Shown: positions 25,309-34,388 of the stretch, piece after piece
How positions within the stretch are numbered: position 1 is the stretch's first letter
Layout: every line of letters begins with the position of its first letter
Source of the DNA: SXRF01 sp964624555
GTDB taxonomy: Bacteria; Pseudomonadota; Alphaproteobacteria; Rickettsiales; SXRF01
Direction of reading: 5' to 3'
Length of the DNA: 64,000 nucleotides
NCBI GenBank assembly: GCA_964624555.1
Contig: CAZUXB010000002.1
Location: forward strand, 34,852-98,851
The notes under the pieces: model-generated
Seen by the model: only the letters and a program-made list of their open reading frames with translations
Told to the model about the DNA's origin: nothing
Database searches by the model: none
Translations under genes and position numbers: made by a program

Positions 25309-25841
25309 TTTGGAGAAATTTTTTTCGACAGGTTGGAAATATAATTATGGTACTGGGCAGCTAAGTTTGCTATGGCCGGATCTGCACAGTCACTGTGCGA
25401 ATATAACTCATCGTAAGATCCTTTTGCCGCAGTCAGTATATCATCTTTTAAACGTGCTGGAACATGTGCATCAGCTATTTCTTTTTGCAATACAGACATA
25501 ATTATTTGATAGTCCTGATTGCTTGCTTTTCCGCATTTATCCATAAGAAAATAATTTACCATAAGTTCTTCGTAACGGTGTTTTATATTATCTGTAATAC
25601 TGTTCGTATCATGAGCATTGCTGTCATCACCAAAGACATCCTGAATACTATTTTTAACCGGGGATGGTTCAATTTTCTGAGCGATTATGTTAATACCTGA
25701 AGTTACTATGTCCGGCTTATCTTCCGGTGGCATGTTATAATCTGTGATTTTATCTATATACTGAGCTTCTTCGAGTTCTTGTAACTGGTTTGTAAGGCTC
25801 CTTATCTGCAGGTCATAATTTGCTATGAGCAAGAAGAACAT
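25305..25841 (-). CDS. Hypothetical protein, N-terminal membrane anchor likely
   Basis: A 178-residue protein whose visible start (ATG 25841) falls inside a hydrophobic stretch: the open frame continues upstream through FAWFRSFQLFCVVIMFFLLIA, which would be a complete transmembrane anchor, to a stop at 25944-25946. No standard start codon lies in that extension, so a non-standard start or a decayed 5' end is possible. The exposed part is acidic and helical (TNQLQELEEAQYIDKITDYN, AQKIEPSPVKNSI). Not recognised. It ends 4 bases inside gp8, convergent with it. Confidence 0.55.
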   Translation of the reverse strand: MFFLLIANYDLQIRSLTNQLQELEEAQYIDKITDYNMPPEDKPDIVTSGINIIAQKIEPSPVKNSIQDVFGDDSNAHDTNSITDNIKHRYEELMVNYFLMDKCGKASNQDYQIIMSVLQKEIADAHVPARLKDDILTAAKGSYDELYSHSDCADPAIANLAAQYHNYISNLSKKISPN

Positions 25842-25936
25842 AATGACAACGCAAAAAAGCTGGAAGCTGCGGAACCATGCAAAACTGATAATTTTTTTGA
25901 TTGAGTCGGCGCCTTGATTTTTTTGCAGGTCAGATT

Positions 25937-26059
25937 TTAAATTTTATTCTCAATGATGTTGATTGCTAATATAACAAAGAAAGCTGTAGCCAGCACCAGC
26001 CACATAACAACTGGATATTGGACACTGTCTATTTTATTGATTACTGAGGTTCTTGTCAC
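25937..26059 (-). CDS. Possible 40-residue single-pass membrane protein
   Basis: A GTG start at 26059 opens a 40-residue frame with a central hydrophobic helix (VVMWLVLATAFFVILAINII) and charged ends (NKIDSVQYP, ENKI). It overlaps the 3' end of the lectin-like gene and lies just ahead of the membrane-anchored 178-residue gene, so the three could form a minus-strand operon. The length and start codon leave real doubt. Confidence 0.4.
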   Translation of the reverse strand: MTRTSVINKIDSVQYPVVMWLVLATAFFVILAINIIENKI

Positions 26060-26510
26060 AATCTATACTTATGACCCCCTCTGAGGCTTTTTCGCTCCTC
26101 AGGCGGTCTATATTAAAACAACGGTATTCAACCTGTAATACTTTGTACCCACAACTTGGCGCAGGATCTTCACCAAGGACATTCGGGTCTATAGGAATAT
26201 CGCACTTTGATTTTACGTTGCACAGCCTTGATACTGCCGAGAGTACATTGTTCTCCTTTAGTTTTGTGTTCGCAGGATCTGGTTGCATGTAGTTATCGGT
26301 ATTTTTATTTTTAGTATAAGCAAGGCAATTAAGCCCCCAGCTGGCACGTTCAATATTGATGGTATAGGGAGAGGCAACTGCTGCCGCAGTTATTTGCTGC
26401 TGTTCTTCCTTATGTCCCATAATCAATTGTATGATGCCAAATGATGCAATGATAAGGATAGAGATAATCAACAGGTGAATTTTAAAATTCATAAAAATAC
26501 AATATTTCAA
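26034..26510 (-). CDS. Membrane-anchored protein with SUEL-lectin-like C-terminal domain
   Basis: A 158-residue protein with an uncleaved signal anchor (HLLIISILIIASFGIIQLIMG) and an extracytoplasmic domain. The C-terminal pattern RASWGLNCL ... LCNVKSKCDIPIDPNVLGEDPAPSCGY... LQVEYRC follows the Cys spacing of SUEL/rhamnose-binding lectin-like domains (CxxKxxC ... GDPAPxC ... VxYxC). Carbohydrate or envelope binding is an inference. Met at 26492 is an alternative start. It is transcribed against the GTA genes. Confidence 0.65.
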   Translation of the reverse strand: MKYCIFMNFKIHLLIISILIIASFGIIQLIMGHKEEQQQITAAAVASPYTINIERASWGLNCLAYTKNKNTDNYMQPDPANTKLKENNVLSAVSRLCNVKSKCDIPIDPNVLGEDPAPSCGYKVLQVEYRCFNIDRLRSEKASEGVISIDCDKNLSNQ

Positions 26511-26557
26511 TAATTAGTTGTTCAATAAAAAATAAATTCAGTTTTCAGGTATAACAA

Positions 26558-26932
26558 ATGGATATCGAAATTACAAAATATAAAAATTATTCTAGCTCAG
26601 ATTCTCTTAATAATCGCTTAACGCGGCTGGAGAGAATATTGCAGCAAATCCTCGAAATATCAGGAAATAATGCAAAAAACCCAAATGGTTCGTTAATAGC
26701 GGGCGGAATAGTTAATAATGATGTAAACCTGCCGGGTAAATTACTTGCCGAACTGGCTTCAATGGTGCCTGATATGTCAGCACCTGCTGCCAGTACCAGA
26801 CAACCAGAATTTTCAATAACTCCAAGGCAAAATATCGCAAAAAATGTTATACGCAGTTTGCTGCTCAGCAATGGGCAAATTATAAGCGAATTGGCGGCCG
26901 CAATTGCCAGGGCCGGACAGCGTAATTCCTGA
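26558..26932 (+). CDS. Hypothetical protein in the tail-gene region
   Basis: A 124-residue protein with an N-terminal coiled-coil-like segment (LNNRLTRLERILQQILEIS), a Gly/Ala/Pro-rich linker and a C-terminal helix (NVIRSLLLSNGQIISELAAAIARAGQRN). It occupies the slot where GTA tail-tube/tape-measure genes usually lie, but I see no specific similarity to either. It is separated by 180 bases and a promoter from the next block. Confidence 0.55.
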   Translation: MDIEITKYKNYSSSDSLNNRLTRLERILQQILEISGNNAKNPNGSLIAGGIVNNDVNLPGKLLAELASMVPDMSAPAASTRQPEFSITPRQNIAKNVIRSLLLSNGQIISELAAAIARAGQRNS

Positions 26933-26996
26933 TATCTGTAACATATTGTAAAATATATATTTTAATTTGTGACAATAAGGTTAATATTATGCCATA

Positions 26997-27025
26997 TTGA
27001 CCTGTTGCCGTAATCAAAATGTAAT
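26997..27025 (+). promoter_or_regulatory. Predicted sigma70-type promoter for the unknown four-gene block
   Basis: TTGACC (26997-27002), a 17-base spacer, then TGTAAT (27020-27025) lie about 90 bases before the first gene of the block. This suggests independent expression of the block, separate from the upstream head genes. Confidence 0.5.
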
Positions 27026-27113
27026 AAAAAACCTATGGTGGTATATGCGTTGATTTTGATATACTTAGCTATAGAAAACTATTGGCAACCCGAAGCACCT
27101 TAAAAATTTGAAT

Positions 27114-28982
27114 ATGGCTGATAATCGCAATATTGGGATGACCCCTGAACAGCTGGCTGCTAAGATGCAGCAGGACCTTGCGCAAACTCAAAACAATAAT
27201 GCTGCCCAGTTGGCTTCCATGGGAGCCGTCCAGGAAAAGGACGGAAAAAAATACTGGATGGGTATCGAAGTTCCACCGGAAATGGTTGGAACTCTGCAAT
27301 ATGCGGGTACGGTATTACCTACGGTAATCAACGACTGGACCCGTGGTGGCGCTTATGATGGCGCATCTGCCGTTTTCAATAAACTAAATAAAGAATTCAA
27401 AATATCGTCGGATGCAATGGCTGGGCACAAAGCCGGTCTGGCCGCCGCCGCTACTATCAGTGCGCTACTTGTTGGTCTGCAACCAATTTCCGAGATCGCC
27501 CAATCGGCCCGTGAGCGTGTCAGGCAACGCAAGGCGATAAAGGCAAATCTTTCAGCCGTGCTGGAAGGTAAGCCAAGTGCCTACGAAAATAACGAAGTGA
27601 TAAAAACCGCCATGGAGCGCACCAATGCGATACTTGGTGCCGGCTTCCGGCAGGCCGCCGGTGAAATTCCGACAGTTGCCCTCAACGGCTATTACGCTCT
27701 GCAAAGCCATAAGGAAATGGCCGCCGAAAGAGCCGGAGCAGCCAAGAAAAATATTGCCAGTGATACCAGCAGCGCCGGAATAAAAGCTGGGAATGATGAT
27801 TTTGCCCAGAAATTAAAAACAGAAAAACAAATGCGAGCTGACCTCGACAGGAAACTTGTCAGGGCAGGCTATACTAATGATCGGGAAAGGGCAGGCATTG
27901 TTAACAGGAGAATCGAAGAAGTACGTCGTGAAGAACGACTAAAACAAGAAGCAAAATATAAAACGCCGGAAGAGAAGAAAAAGGCCATTGATGAAACGGG
28001 CAGGCTGTTCCCACTGCTTGGTGTGGGTATATTAAGCTCGTTTGCAAAACATGCCCTGTCCAAAGGCGATGCCGAGGATGCCAAGAAAACCACCGCCTAT
28101 AACCTCATCATGGAGTTGCAGGAGAAGATCAATAGCGGCCATGTTTCCGAAAATTCGAATCTCACCGAACAGGTCATGGATATTTTCCAGCAGAACGAAA
28201 TTGACCGTGGTCGTTCCGGCATAGGTCCGGTGTTGCAGGAAAAACTGGAGCCTCTGGCCAAGCGCATCGGCGAGGTGATTGCCAAGAAGGAACTCGATGC
28301 TATCGCGCTGGTCAATCTGGTTGGCGAAGGCAAGGTGATGAACAAGCGCCGTTTCGTGGATGCGGACAGGCTGGAAGAATTGCTCGATGAGCAACGCAAG
28401 GTTTTTGGCGGCCACGAAAAAACCCCGCTTGATGAATTCCTCGCCGATTTCCAGAGCCCAAAACTTGTCATCGCTGCCATCAAGGATAACCTCAAAACCC
28501 TTGAAGGAAAGGACAGGGCGATATTTGCTGCGATGTTCTCCGATGATGTTCTGATTGGTGCCGGAGTGTCTAAAAAAGATATTCCCGCCCTGCGTAGCGC
28601 CGGGCATGATGCGATGTGCGAGTTCGTAAAAGCAAGAACTATCGAGCTGGCCCAGAAAACTCCTGAGGAATTAAAAGCCAGTGGTTTATCCGATAAGCAG
28701 ATAGAAGCGATTAATACCCTCAACGAACAGATCACCCAGGGTGATGATAAAAAAATAAAAACATCCCTGGATGGTGATGGCGGTGTGGTCGGTGCTGTGC
28801 GCAACGTGTTTCTGGAAAAACAGTTGAAAGAAGGCAAGGGCAAAGGCGGCAAAGCTTTCTGGACAGAAATAATCAATAAAAAAGCGCCTTTGGCTATTGC
28901 GCCGAAACCTGATGATATCTCCAAGGCAGAGGCGATAAAGAACGAGCGTGAGAGTGGAGCCGAAATAGGGGGTATCGCATGA
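27114..28982 (+). CDS. Unknown large helical protein, first of a four-gene block
   Basis: A 622-residue protein, strongly helical and charged. A hydrophobic Ala/Leu segment (GLAAAATISALLVGLQPISEIA, near 105-127) and a second (FPLLGVGILSSFAKHAL, near 300) may associate with membrane. Between and after them are coiled-coil-like stretches (KTEKQMRADLDRKLVRAGYTNDRERAG; RRIEEVRREERLKQEAKYKTPEEKK). The frame opens at a TTG at 27108, but ATG 27114 is preferred. Its stop overlaps the next start by 4 bases. I do not recognise it. By position it replaces tail-tube/tape-measure genes, but the sequence is not obviously that of a tape measure. Confidence 0.65.
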   Translation: MADNRNIGMTPEQLAAKMQQDLAQTQNNNAAQLASMGAVQEKDGKKYWMGIEVPPEMVGTLQYAGTVLPTVINDWTRGGAYDGASAVFNKLNKEFKISSDAMAGHKAGLAAAATISALLVGLQPISEIAQSARERVRQRKAIKANLSAVLEGKPSAYENNEVIKTAMERTNAILGAGFRQAAGEIPTVALNGYYALQSHKEMAAERAGAAKKNIASDTSSAGIKAGNDDFAQKLKTEKQMRADLDRKLVRAGYTNDRERAGIVNRRIEEVRREERLKQEAKYKTPEEKKKAIDETGRLFPLLGVGILSSFAKHALSKGDAEDAKKTTAYNLIMELQEKINSGHVSENSNLTEQVMDIFQQNEIDRGRSGIGPVLQEKLEPLAKRIGEVIAKKELDAIALVNLVGEGKVMNKRRFVDADRLEELLDEQRKVFGGHEKTPLDEFLADFQSPKLVIAAIKDNLKTLEGKDRAIFAAMFSDDVLIGAGVSKKDIPALRSAGHDAMCEFVKARTIELAQKTPEELKASGLSDKQIEAINTLNEQITQGDDKKIKTSLDGDGGVVGAVRNVFLEKQLKEGKGKGGKAFWTEIINKKAPLAIAPKPDDISKAEAIKNERESGAEIGGIA

Positions 28983-30070
28983 CCTATTTCCACTATTACG
29001 CATCGACTATCCGTAATCTTGCCGACGTAGGTAAGTACATGATCTACCCGGCGGCCTATGCTACGGGCCTGCTTGTTGGTAGAAAAAGTAATTTATCAGG
29101 TGAAAAACTACAAACACTTGCCGCTAACTATGCGCGCGTTACCACCGCCTTGGTCTATACCGGCATGAGCAGTACATTCCATGCTATGGAATCGGAAATG
29201 ATCGATGCCAATTCGCGTGAGGCAATGGCCACCGAACTGGGAATAGATCCTGAAAAAGTAAAGTTTTCCGATTATGGAAAATCAGACAATGCCATAATTC
29301 ATAACGCCTATCATGATAGTTTGAAGTTGCAGAAATACCGTTATGGTACGGACATGATGTTTTTAATTCCAACAATTATTGATAAATTCTTACCTAGCCT
29401 GCCTAATTTGAAAAGCACTCAGCACGGCCTGCACGAGTGGGATATGTTACCATTTGCCGGCAAGGCAGCGTATTGGGCGGGCGAAACCTTTGCCATGGAA
29501 AAATCCGGGAACTATGAGATTGTAAAACTGCGCGAGAATCTGGAAGCGACCGGGAAAGACCTTTCGGCCAATGACCTGATGGGTGTCTATCAGCGCACAA
29601 GAAATGACCGTGGTCTGCCGGAAATTGAAAGCAAACAGGAAATAGACATGATCCGCCCGCTGCTCACACGCATGGCTGATGAATATAACAAGCGGGAAGG
29701 TTTCAGTCTTTCGGAAATAGTTTATCTGATCGGTCTTGGAAAAATAAATATCCACGAAGCGGATGGTAAAACCATATCGCCGGAAGCAGCACAGAGATCA
29801 ATGCAGGAAATTGATAAGGTGGTGAAAATAGGATTGAATGGTATCCGCGAAGAGAACAAGCGCCTGCATCAGCAGCAGGTGGCTATGGGGCAGCCGTTAC
29901 CGGAAAAACCAATTACTTTTGTGGATCGCTTTGCTGATACTGCTTTTAACACCAGCCAGAAGGTTATAACTACGATTACCGGAAAGAAACGCCATTTCAA
30001 ACCGCAGGAATATATCTCGGTGCGCGACCCGGGTGAGATCGTAAGCTGGAACTTTGATGTGAACCGTTAG
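28979..30070 (+). CDS. Unknown protein, second of the four-gene block
   Basis: A 363-residue protein beginning with a moderately hydrophobic region (VGKYMIYPAAYATGLLVG; LAANYARVTTALVYTGMSSTFHAM), then helical and charged sequence and a C-terminal segment FVDRFADTAFNTSQKVITTITGKKRHFKPQEYI. The 4-base overlap with the preceding gene implies translational coupling. No family is recognised and no enzymatic motif is visible. Confidence 0.62.
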   Translation: MTYFHYYASTIRNLADVGKYMIYPAAYATGLLVGRKSNLSGEKLQTLAANYARVTTALVYTGMSSTFHAMESEMIDANSREAMATELGIDPEKVKFSDYGKSDNAIIHNAYHDSLKLQKYRYGTDMMFLIPTIIDKFLPSLPNLKSTQHGLHEWDMLPFAGKAAYWAGETFAMEKSGNYEIVKLRENLEATGKDLSANDLMGVYQRTRNDRGLPEIESKQEIDMIRPLLTRMADEYNKREGFSLSEIVYLIGLGKINIHEADGKTISPEAAQRSMQEIDKVVKIGLNGIREENKRLHQQQVAMGQPLPEKPITFVDRFADTAFNTSQKVITTITGKKRHFKPQEYISVRDPGEIVSWNFDVNR

Positions 30071-30083
30071 GGAATAGAGTTAT

Positions 30084-31661
30084 ATGGTTGATCCGACTCC
30101 TATAACCAGACATGTGAAATACCACCATCACCATGGTGGGCACAAGCCGCATGCGCCAGATTCGACCAATGTTTCCAGTGCAGCCGACGATGTTGTTGAC
30201 GGCGTAAAACAAGTTGGTAATGGTTCGTCGGTACAATGGGGTAATATTGCTATAGCAGGTCCCTGGGTTGTTACGCCGGTTGCCAGGGGTGTAACTAATG
30301 CTGCTGCTAAAATAGGGAAATTTACCGGTTTTGAGCCATTGGAAAAATGGGGAACAAGTGCGAATAAAAGGGTTATAGAATTATCAGAAAAGACCATTTC
30401 TGATGCTGCCCAACATATACCAGGTAGCAGAACTGTTGGGCAGGTTGCTGCCAATGCTTCGTCATTTGCCGGGGAGAAAATACAGGTAGCTGCCGATGCC
30501 ACCGGCATTAGCAAATATGCTCCCAAATGGAGTGCGATGCGGGCACAGTCGCATTATGGCAAGCTCCAGACCCAGCTTGATGGTATAGCGGTTCATGAGG
30601 GCAATCTGCCAGCGCCACTGCAGGAGCATTTCCGGGCAATAGTTGATAATGCAAGGAAACCACTTGGCCAGATTGATGCGGACAAGCTGGCCGCTGATGC
30701 TAATGAAATGTTCAGCAAGGCGGATGGACTTAAGCTCGCCGAACATGAAAAAGACGCACTCAAGGCTGCTAAAGGTATCATTAAAACTGCGAGCAAAGCA
30801 GCTACCAGCCAGGGCAATGCGGTAAGCCTTGGGAATATCGGCGCTGTGGTAAAAGAACTGCCGCAGGGAATTGCCAAATCAGCGGTCATACCGGGAGTAA
30901 TGAATACTGCCTTTATTGGTATGTCAGCCGTTGGTATGTATAGTGTAGCCAAAGGCTTTTCCCAGAATCTTGATTCGCTCAAGGAAATGTATGCGGATAT
31001 AACCGGGAAAAAAGTTTCTACCATTGGTATACTAACTGGTAGCGTTCCCAAACCAATTGCTGAGGCCCGTACAAAGTTAATGGAAAATTTTGGCGTATCA
31101 GAATTGACCGGGCTAGCTGGTCTTGCAGTCAGCGTGATTATGGCCTCACGTGGGAAGCTAGGATTGGTAGGGGCTGTTGCGCCAGCTTTGGCCGGTACCG
31201 CAGCCGGTGCTATAATCGGCGATTCTGCCCTTTCTTATTATAGCGGTATGAAGGCTGCGTATGCTGCCGGGCAAAAGCTTTCAACTGATGATTATGCTTT
31301 GCTTATCGGTAAGGCCAGTTCTGATCTTAAGCTGCGCGGGGAAGATAAGGGAGCTTTTGCCAAAAAGCTGGCTGGAATGTACGCCAATGAAAATATCAGC
31401 CCGCAGCAGGTGATGCAGGAAGTTTCCAATGGTGATCTGAAGAAACGTATTGAGTTGCTGATCAAGGAAAATGAGGCGGCAAAAAATGCTGCGCCTGTAG
31501 CACCTGTAGCGGAGGTTCCACAAAAATCACACGTGGCGGCCTTGCAGGAAGGTTATACAAAACCTGATATCACGAAAAAAGAGCAGCCGGTTATCGGCGA
31601 TCACACCTCTAAATTAGTGGCTGATGCAGTTAATGCCAGCCGCGAGATGGGAGGTGCGTGA
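30084..31661 (+). CDS. Unknown protein with His-rich N-terminus, third of the block
   Basis: A 525-residue protein. The N-terminus has a histidine cluster (HVKYHHHHGGHKPHAPD, about residues 11-27) able to bind metal. Hydrophobic Gly/Ala-rich segments follow (VIPGVMNTAFIGMSAVGMYS; LTGLAGLAVSVIMASRG; LVGAVAPALAGTAAGAIIG), suggesting membrane insertion in the middle and C-terminal thirds. The C-terminus is a Lys/Glu/Pro-rich tail. It lies 13 bases after the previous gene and overlaps the next by 4. Not recognised. Confidence 0.62.
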   Translation: MVDPTPITRHVKYHHHHGGHKPHAPDSTNVSSAADDVVDGVKQVGNGSSVQWGNIAIAGPWVVTPVARGVTNAAAKIGKFTGFEPLEKWGTSANKRVIELSEKTISDAAQHIPGSRTVGQVAANASSFAGEKIQVAADATGISKYAPKWSAMRAQSHYGKLQTQLDGIAVHEGNLPAPLQEHFRAIVDNARKPLGQIDADKLAADANEMFSKADGLKLAEHEKDALKAAKGIIKTASKAATSQGNAVSLGNIGAVVKELPQGIAKSAVIPGVMNTAFIGMSAVGMYSVAKGFSQNLDSLKEMYADITGKKVSTIGILTGSVPKPIAEARTKLMENFGVSELTGLAGLAVSVIMASRGKLGLVGAVAPALAGTAAGAIIGDSALSYYSGMKAAYAAGQKLSTDDYALLIGKASSDLKLRGEDKGAFAKKLAGMYANENISPQQVMQEVSNGDLKKRIELLIKENEAAKNAAPVAPVAEVPQKSHVAALQEGYTKPDITKKEQPVIGDHTSKLVADAVNASREMGGA

Positions 31662-32584
31662 TGTCAATTGACGAACGCACGATGATGGACAAGGTAAGTG
31701 CCGGGGATTTCGGCGCGATGGATGCTGGCGATATTGCCAATGTCGGGCAGTTAGCCTCCGGCCCGCTTGTGAACACTATGGTAAAATCAGTGCCGGGTGG
31801 TGCGGCCATTGGTGCCGGTATTTCTGGTGTATCTAGCTATATAAATTCCAACAAGGAAGCGGCGATATTATCGCAAAGATTTTCCAAGCGTAACCTGCGC
31901 GAACTCAAACGCCAGAATCCGGCCCTGCGCCGCAAACTCAACCAGATGGAAGAGCGCTGGCAGGGTGACATGGTCGATGCTGGCTTCTCTATGGGTATGG
32001 GCGCAGCGGCAGGTTTCCTGATTGGGCTTGTAATTCCTCTGCCATTTACAAGTCTTATTGGTTCGGTAATTGGCGGTATTGTTGGTCACCAGATATATAC
32101 TTCCGCCCTCACCGAACAGGCCCAGGACCCAGTAACCATGAACGTGCAGGTGGCAAAAATGGCGGAAGAAGGTAAGGGTGTGCCAGTGGAAGCGGTATTT
32201 GCAACGCTTGGTGCCAACCTTTCAGGGAAGAGCGGTAAGATGATCGGCAAGCTGCTTAAAAAATATACTGGCACGGAACTGTTTACCGAAGCATTGGCGG
32301 ATCCCAAGAACATACCTAAACTTCAGGCGATGATGCACAATCCGGTGGTGGATGACGCTATTCGTGCCCAGACCGGGATGCCGCGTGATGCGAATAACCC
32401 GATGAAAACCGTTGCCGAGCAGTATGCCGAGCTTATCAACAGCGGCCAGATGCAGGCCAAGAATATGCTTAATACCGGCGAAGGCTTATATATTCTTTCC
32501 GCCATGCAGCGCGGGCAGCAATATAATGTTGACGTTCCCATTACCCCGGAAATACAGCGCCAGCAGTTGGGCCGCCAATCTTAA
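31658..32584 (+). CDS. Unknown membrane-active-looking protein, fourth of the block
   Basis: A 308-residue protein with a glycine-zipper-rich membrane hairpin (MGMGAAAGFLIGLVIPLP, then LIGSVIGGIVGHQIYTSA, about residues 108-150) and an earlier Gly/Ala segment (GGAAIGAGISGVSSYI). Basic helices (RFSKRNLRELKRQNPALRR) precede the hairpin. Gly-zipper hairpins occur in pore-forming and holin-like proteins, so a membrane-perturbing role is possible, but no homology is claimed. It is the last gene before the conserved tail genes. Confidence 0.62.
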   Translation: MMSIDERTMMDKVSAGDFGAMDAGDIANVGQLASGPLVNTMVKSVPGGAAIGAGISGVSSYINSNKEAAILSQRFSKRNLRELKRQNPALRRKLNQMEERWQGDMVDAGFSMGMGAAAGFLIGLVIPLPFTSLIGSVIGGIVGHQIYTSALTEQAQDPVTMNVQVAKMAEEGKGVPVEAVFATLGANLSGKSGKMIGKLLKKYTGTELFTEALADPKNIPKLQAMMHNPVVDDAIRAQTGMPRDANNPMKTVAEQYAELINSGQMQAKNMLNTGEGLYILSAMQRGQQYNVDVPITPEIQRQQLGRQS

Positions 32585-32646
32585 TTTTCCTTTCTTCTTC
32601 CTCTCCAAGAGGGAGATGGAACTTTATCTCATATAATGGAGTTTTT

Positions 32647-33249
32647 ATGGCATTCATTGAAGTCGCCTTTCCCCCTGATATTGCCTATGGCTCGGCGGGC
32701 GGGCCGGAATATTCTACCGATATTGTAATTACCCATGGTGGGTATGAGCAGCGCAATATTAACTGGGCGCAGTCGCGTGCCCGCTATAATGTCGCGCATG
32801 GGGTAAAGACCCAGAGCCAGCTTGATGCGCTCATTGCTTTTTTCCGCGCCCGCAAAGGCCGTGCTGATGGCTTCCGTTTCAAGGACTGGAGCGATTATAA
32901 GGTAACCGGGCAAGCGATAGGTACCGGCAACGGCAGCAATAAAATTTTCCAGTTGGTCAAAACCTATAGCAATGGCGGCATAACCGAAACCCGCACCATA
33001 ACCAAGCCAGTTACTGGCACACTTGCTGTTTACGTGAACTCGGTTCTGCAATCCGGCCCGGCCTATTCGCTGGATAGCACCACCGGAAAAATAACTTTTG
33101 TTACCGCCCCAGCCAACACATCCCCTATTACCGCCGATTTTGAATTTGATGTTCCGGTGCGTTTCGATACTGACCGCCTGTCGGCTACTCTTGATGCTTA
33201 CGGCGTGAATAGCTGGAACGATATTCCGCTGGTTGAAGTAAGAATATAA
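32647..33249 (+). CDS. Distal tail protein, DUF2460 (GTA gp12)
   Basis: A 200-residue DUF2460 protein, the distal-tail/hub family of GTAs. Hallmarks: FIEVAFPPDIAYGSAGGPEYSTDIV, HGGYEQRNINWAQSRARYNVAHG, LIAFFRARKGRADGFRFKDWSDYK, and the C-terminal FDVPVRFDTDRLSATLDAYGV. It begins the conserved gp12-gp13-gp14-gp15 baseplate series. Confidence 0.95.
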   Translation: MAFIEVAFPPDIAYGSAGGPEYSTDIVITHGGYEQRNINWAQSRARYNVAHGVKTQSQLDALIAFFRARKGRADGFRFKDWSDYKVTGQAIGTGNGSNKIFQLVKTYSNGGITETRTITKPVTGTLAVYVNSVLQSGPAYSLDSTTGKITFVTAPANTSPITADFEFDVPVRFDTDRLSATLDAYGVNSWNDIPLVEVRI

Positions 33250-33259
33250 GGAAAATTCC

Positions 33260-34111
33260 ATGAAAAATATTTCCACCGGCCTTGCCGCGCATATTGCCGG
33301 CGAGGTTACTACCCTTGCGACCTGCTGGAAGCTTACCAGGCGAGATAGCACGCTATTTGGTTTTACTGACCATGATACCGATATTACAGTCGATAGCGTA
33401 ACCTATAAAGCTGCCAGCGGTTTTACTCCCAGCGCTATCCAGAACACAGCCTCATTGAGCGTTGATAACCTTGATGTCGAGGGGATGCTCTCATCGGGCA
33501 ATATAACCGAGGCCGATATTATGGCCGGGCTTTATGATTTTGCTGAGATAGAGATATTCATGGTCAATTATAATGATATAACTCAGGGCAAGCTTAAACT
33601 CCGCCGCGGCTGGCTTGGTGAGGTATCGCTGGTAAAACAGCAATTCATAGCCGAGGTGAGGGGGCTTACCCAGCGTCTTTCCCAGACTATCGGTGAACTC
33701 TATTCCCCCTCCTGCCGGGCAACTTTTGGTGATGCGCGTTGTAAGATAAATATTGCTACCTATACTGTTAGCGGAACTATTACCTCAGTTGTTTCCAACC
33801 AGGAATTTTCTGACAGTGGCAGGAGCGAAGTCAGCGGACTCTATAATTTTGGCAAAATAACCTTTACCAGTGGTGCTAATATTGGCCTCAGTTTGGAAGT
33901 TAAGGAATTCTTAGGCGGCGGTAAGATAATTCTGGTTCTGCCCATGTCCTATAATGTCACGGTTGGCGATGGCTACAGTATGACACAGGGGTGCGATAAG
34001 ACGCTCGCCACCTGTTCCGGTCAATATAACAATGTAATTAATTTCCGGGGGGAGCCGCATGTGCCAGGGTTGGACAGAATGTTAGAAACCTCTGGTACCA
34101 GAACAAAATAA
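33260..34111 (+). CDS. Tail baseplate hub protein, DUF2163 (GTA gp13)
   Basis: A 283-residue DUF2163/phage_BR0599-type protein. Conserved cysteines likely to form the iron-binding site of GTA hub proteins are present (TCWKLTRRD; SPSCRATFGDARCKI; QGCDKTLATCSGQYNN), as is the ending NFRGEPHVPGLDRML. It follows gp12 by 10 bases with AAGGAAAA before the start. In GTAs this protein forms part of the hub that penetrates the recipient cell envelope. Confidence 0.95.
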   Translation: MKNISTGLAAHIAGEVTTLATCWKLTRRDSTLFGFTDHDTDITVDSVTYKAASGFTPSAIQNTASLSVDNLDVEGMLSSGNITEADIMAGLYDFAEIEIFMVNYNDITQGKLKLRRGWLGEVSLVKQQFIAEVRGLTQRLSQTIGELYSPSCRATFGDARCKINIATYTVSGTITSVVSNQEFSDSGRSEVSGLYNFGKITFTSGANIGLSLEVKEFLGGGKIILVLPMSYNVTVGDGYSMTQGCDKTLATCSGQYNNVINFRGEPHVPGLDRMLETSGTRTK

Positions 34112-34187
34112 ACTTTTTCTGTAATTTTTATAATTACTTTACATTCATAAGATGTTATGACGGAATAGGGTCACAGGAGAATACGTC

Positions 34188-34388
34188 ATGCAGGTGATGC
34201 GCGATTTTTGTGTTGGTATATTTTCAGTATTGAAACTGACAGGCTCTCCGCTACTATATCGTTATCCGTACCGTAATTCGGCAGAGGGTTTGCACAAGGA
34301 TTGGGTCAGTATTGGTAGTGATATTCAAAGTATAATCGGGAAATTAGAAGAAAACAGCGATGGAAACTGGCGAACAGAAGATCAATGA
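34188..34388 (+). CDS. Small hypothetical protein upstream of the DUF2335 gene
   Basis: A 66-residue frame beginning at an ATG preceded by AGGAGAATAC. The sequence (MRDFCVGIFSVLKLTGSPLLYRYPYRNSAEG... DIQSIIGKLEENSDGNW) has no recognisable family. Its 3' end overlaps the DUF2335 gene by 29 bases in another frame, so coupled translation is possible. Together they interrupt the gp13-gp14 order of the GTA cluster. Confidence 0.5.
   Translation: MQVMRDFCVGIFSVLKLTGSPLLYRYPYRNSAEGLHKDWVSIGSDIQSIIGKLEENSDGNWRTEDQ

Noticed and set aside
28097..28993. A 298-codon antisense frame over the first unknown block gene
   Set aside because: The plus-strand frame is longer, coupled by overlaps to its neighbours and preceded by a promoter; the antisense product is Ser/Leu/Arg-rich, as reverse frames tend to be.
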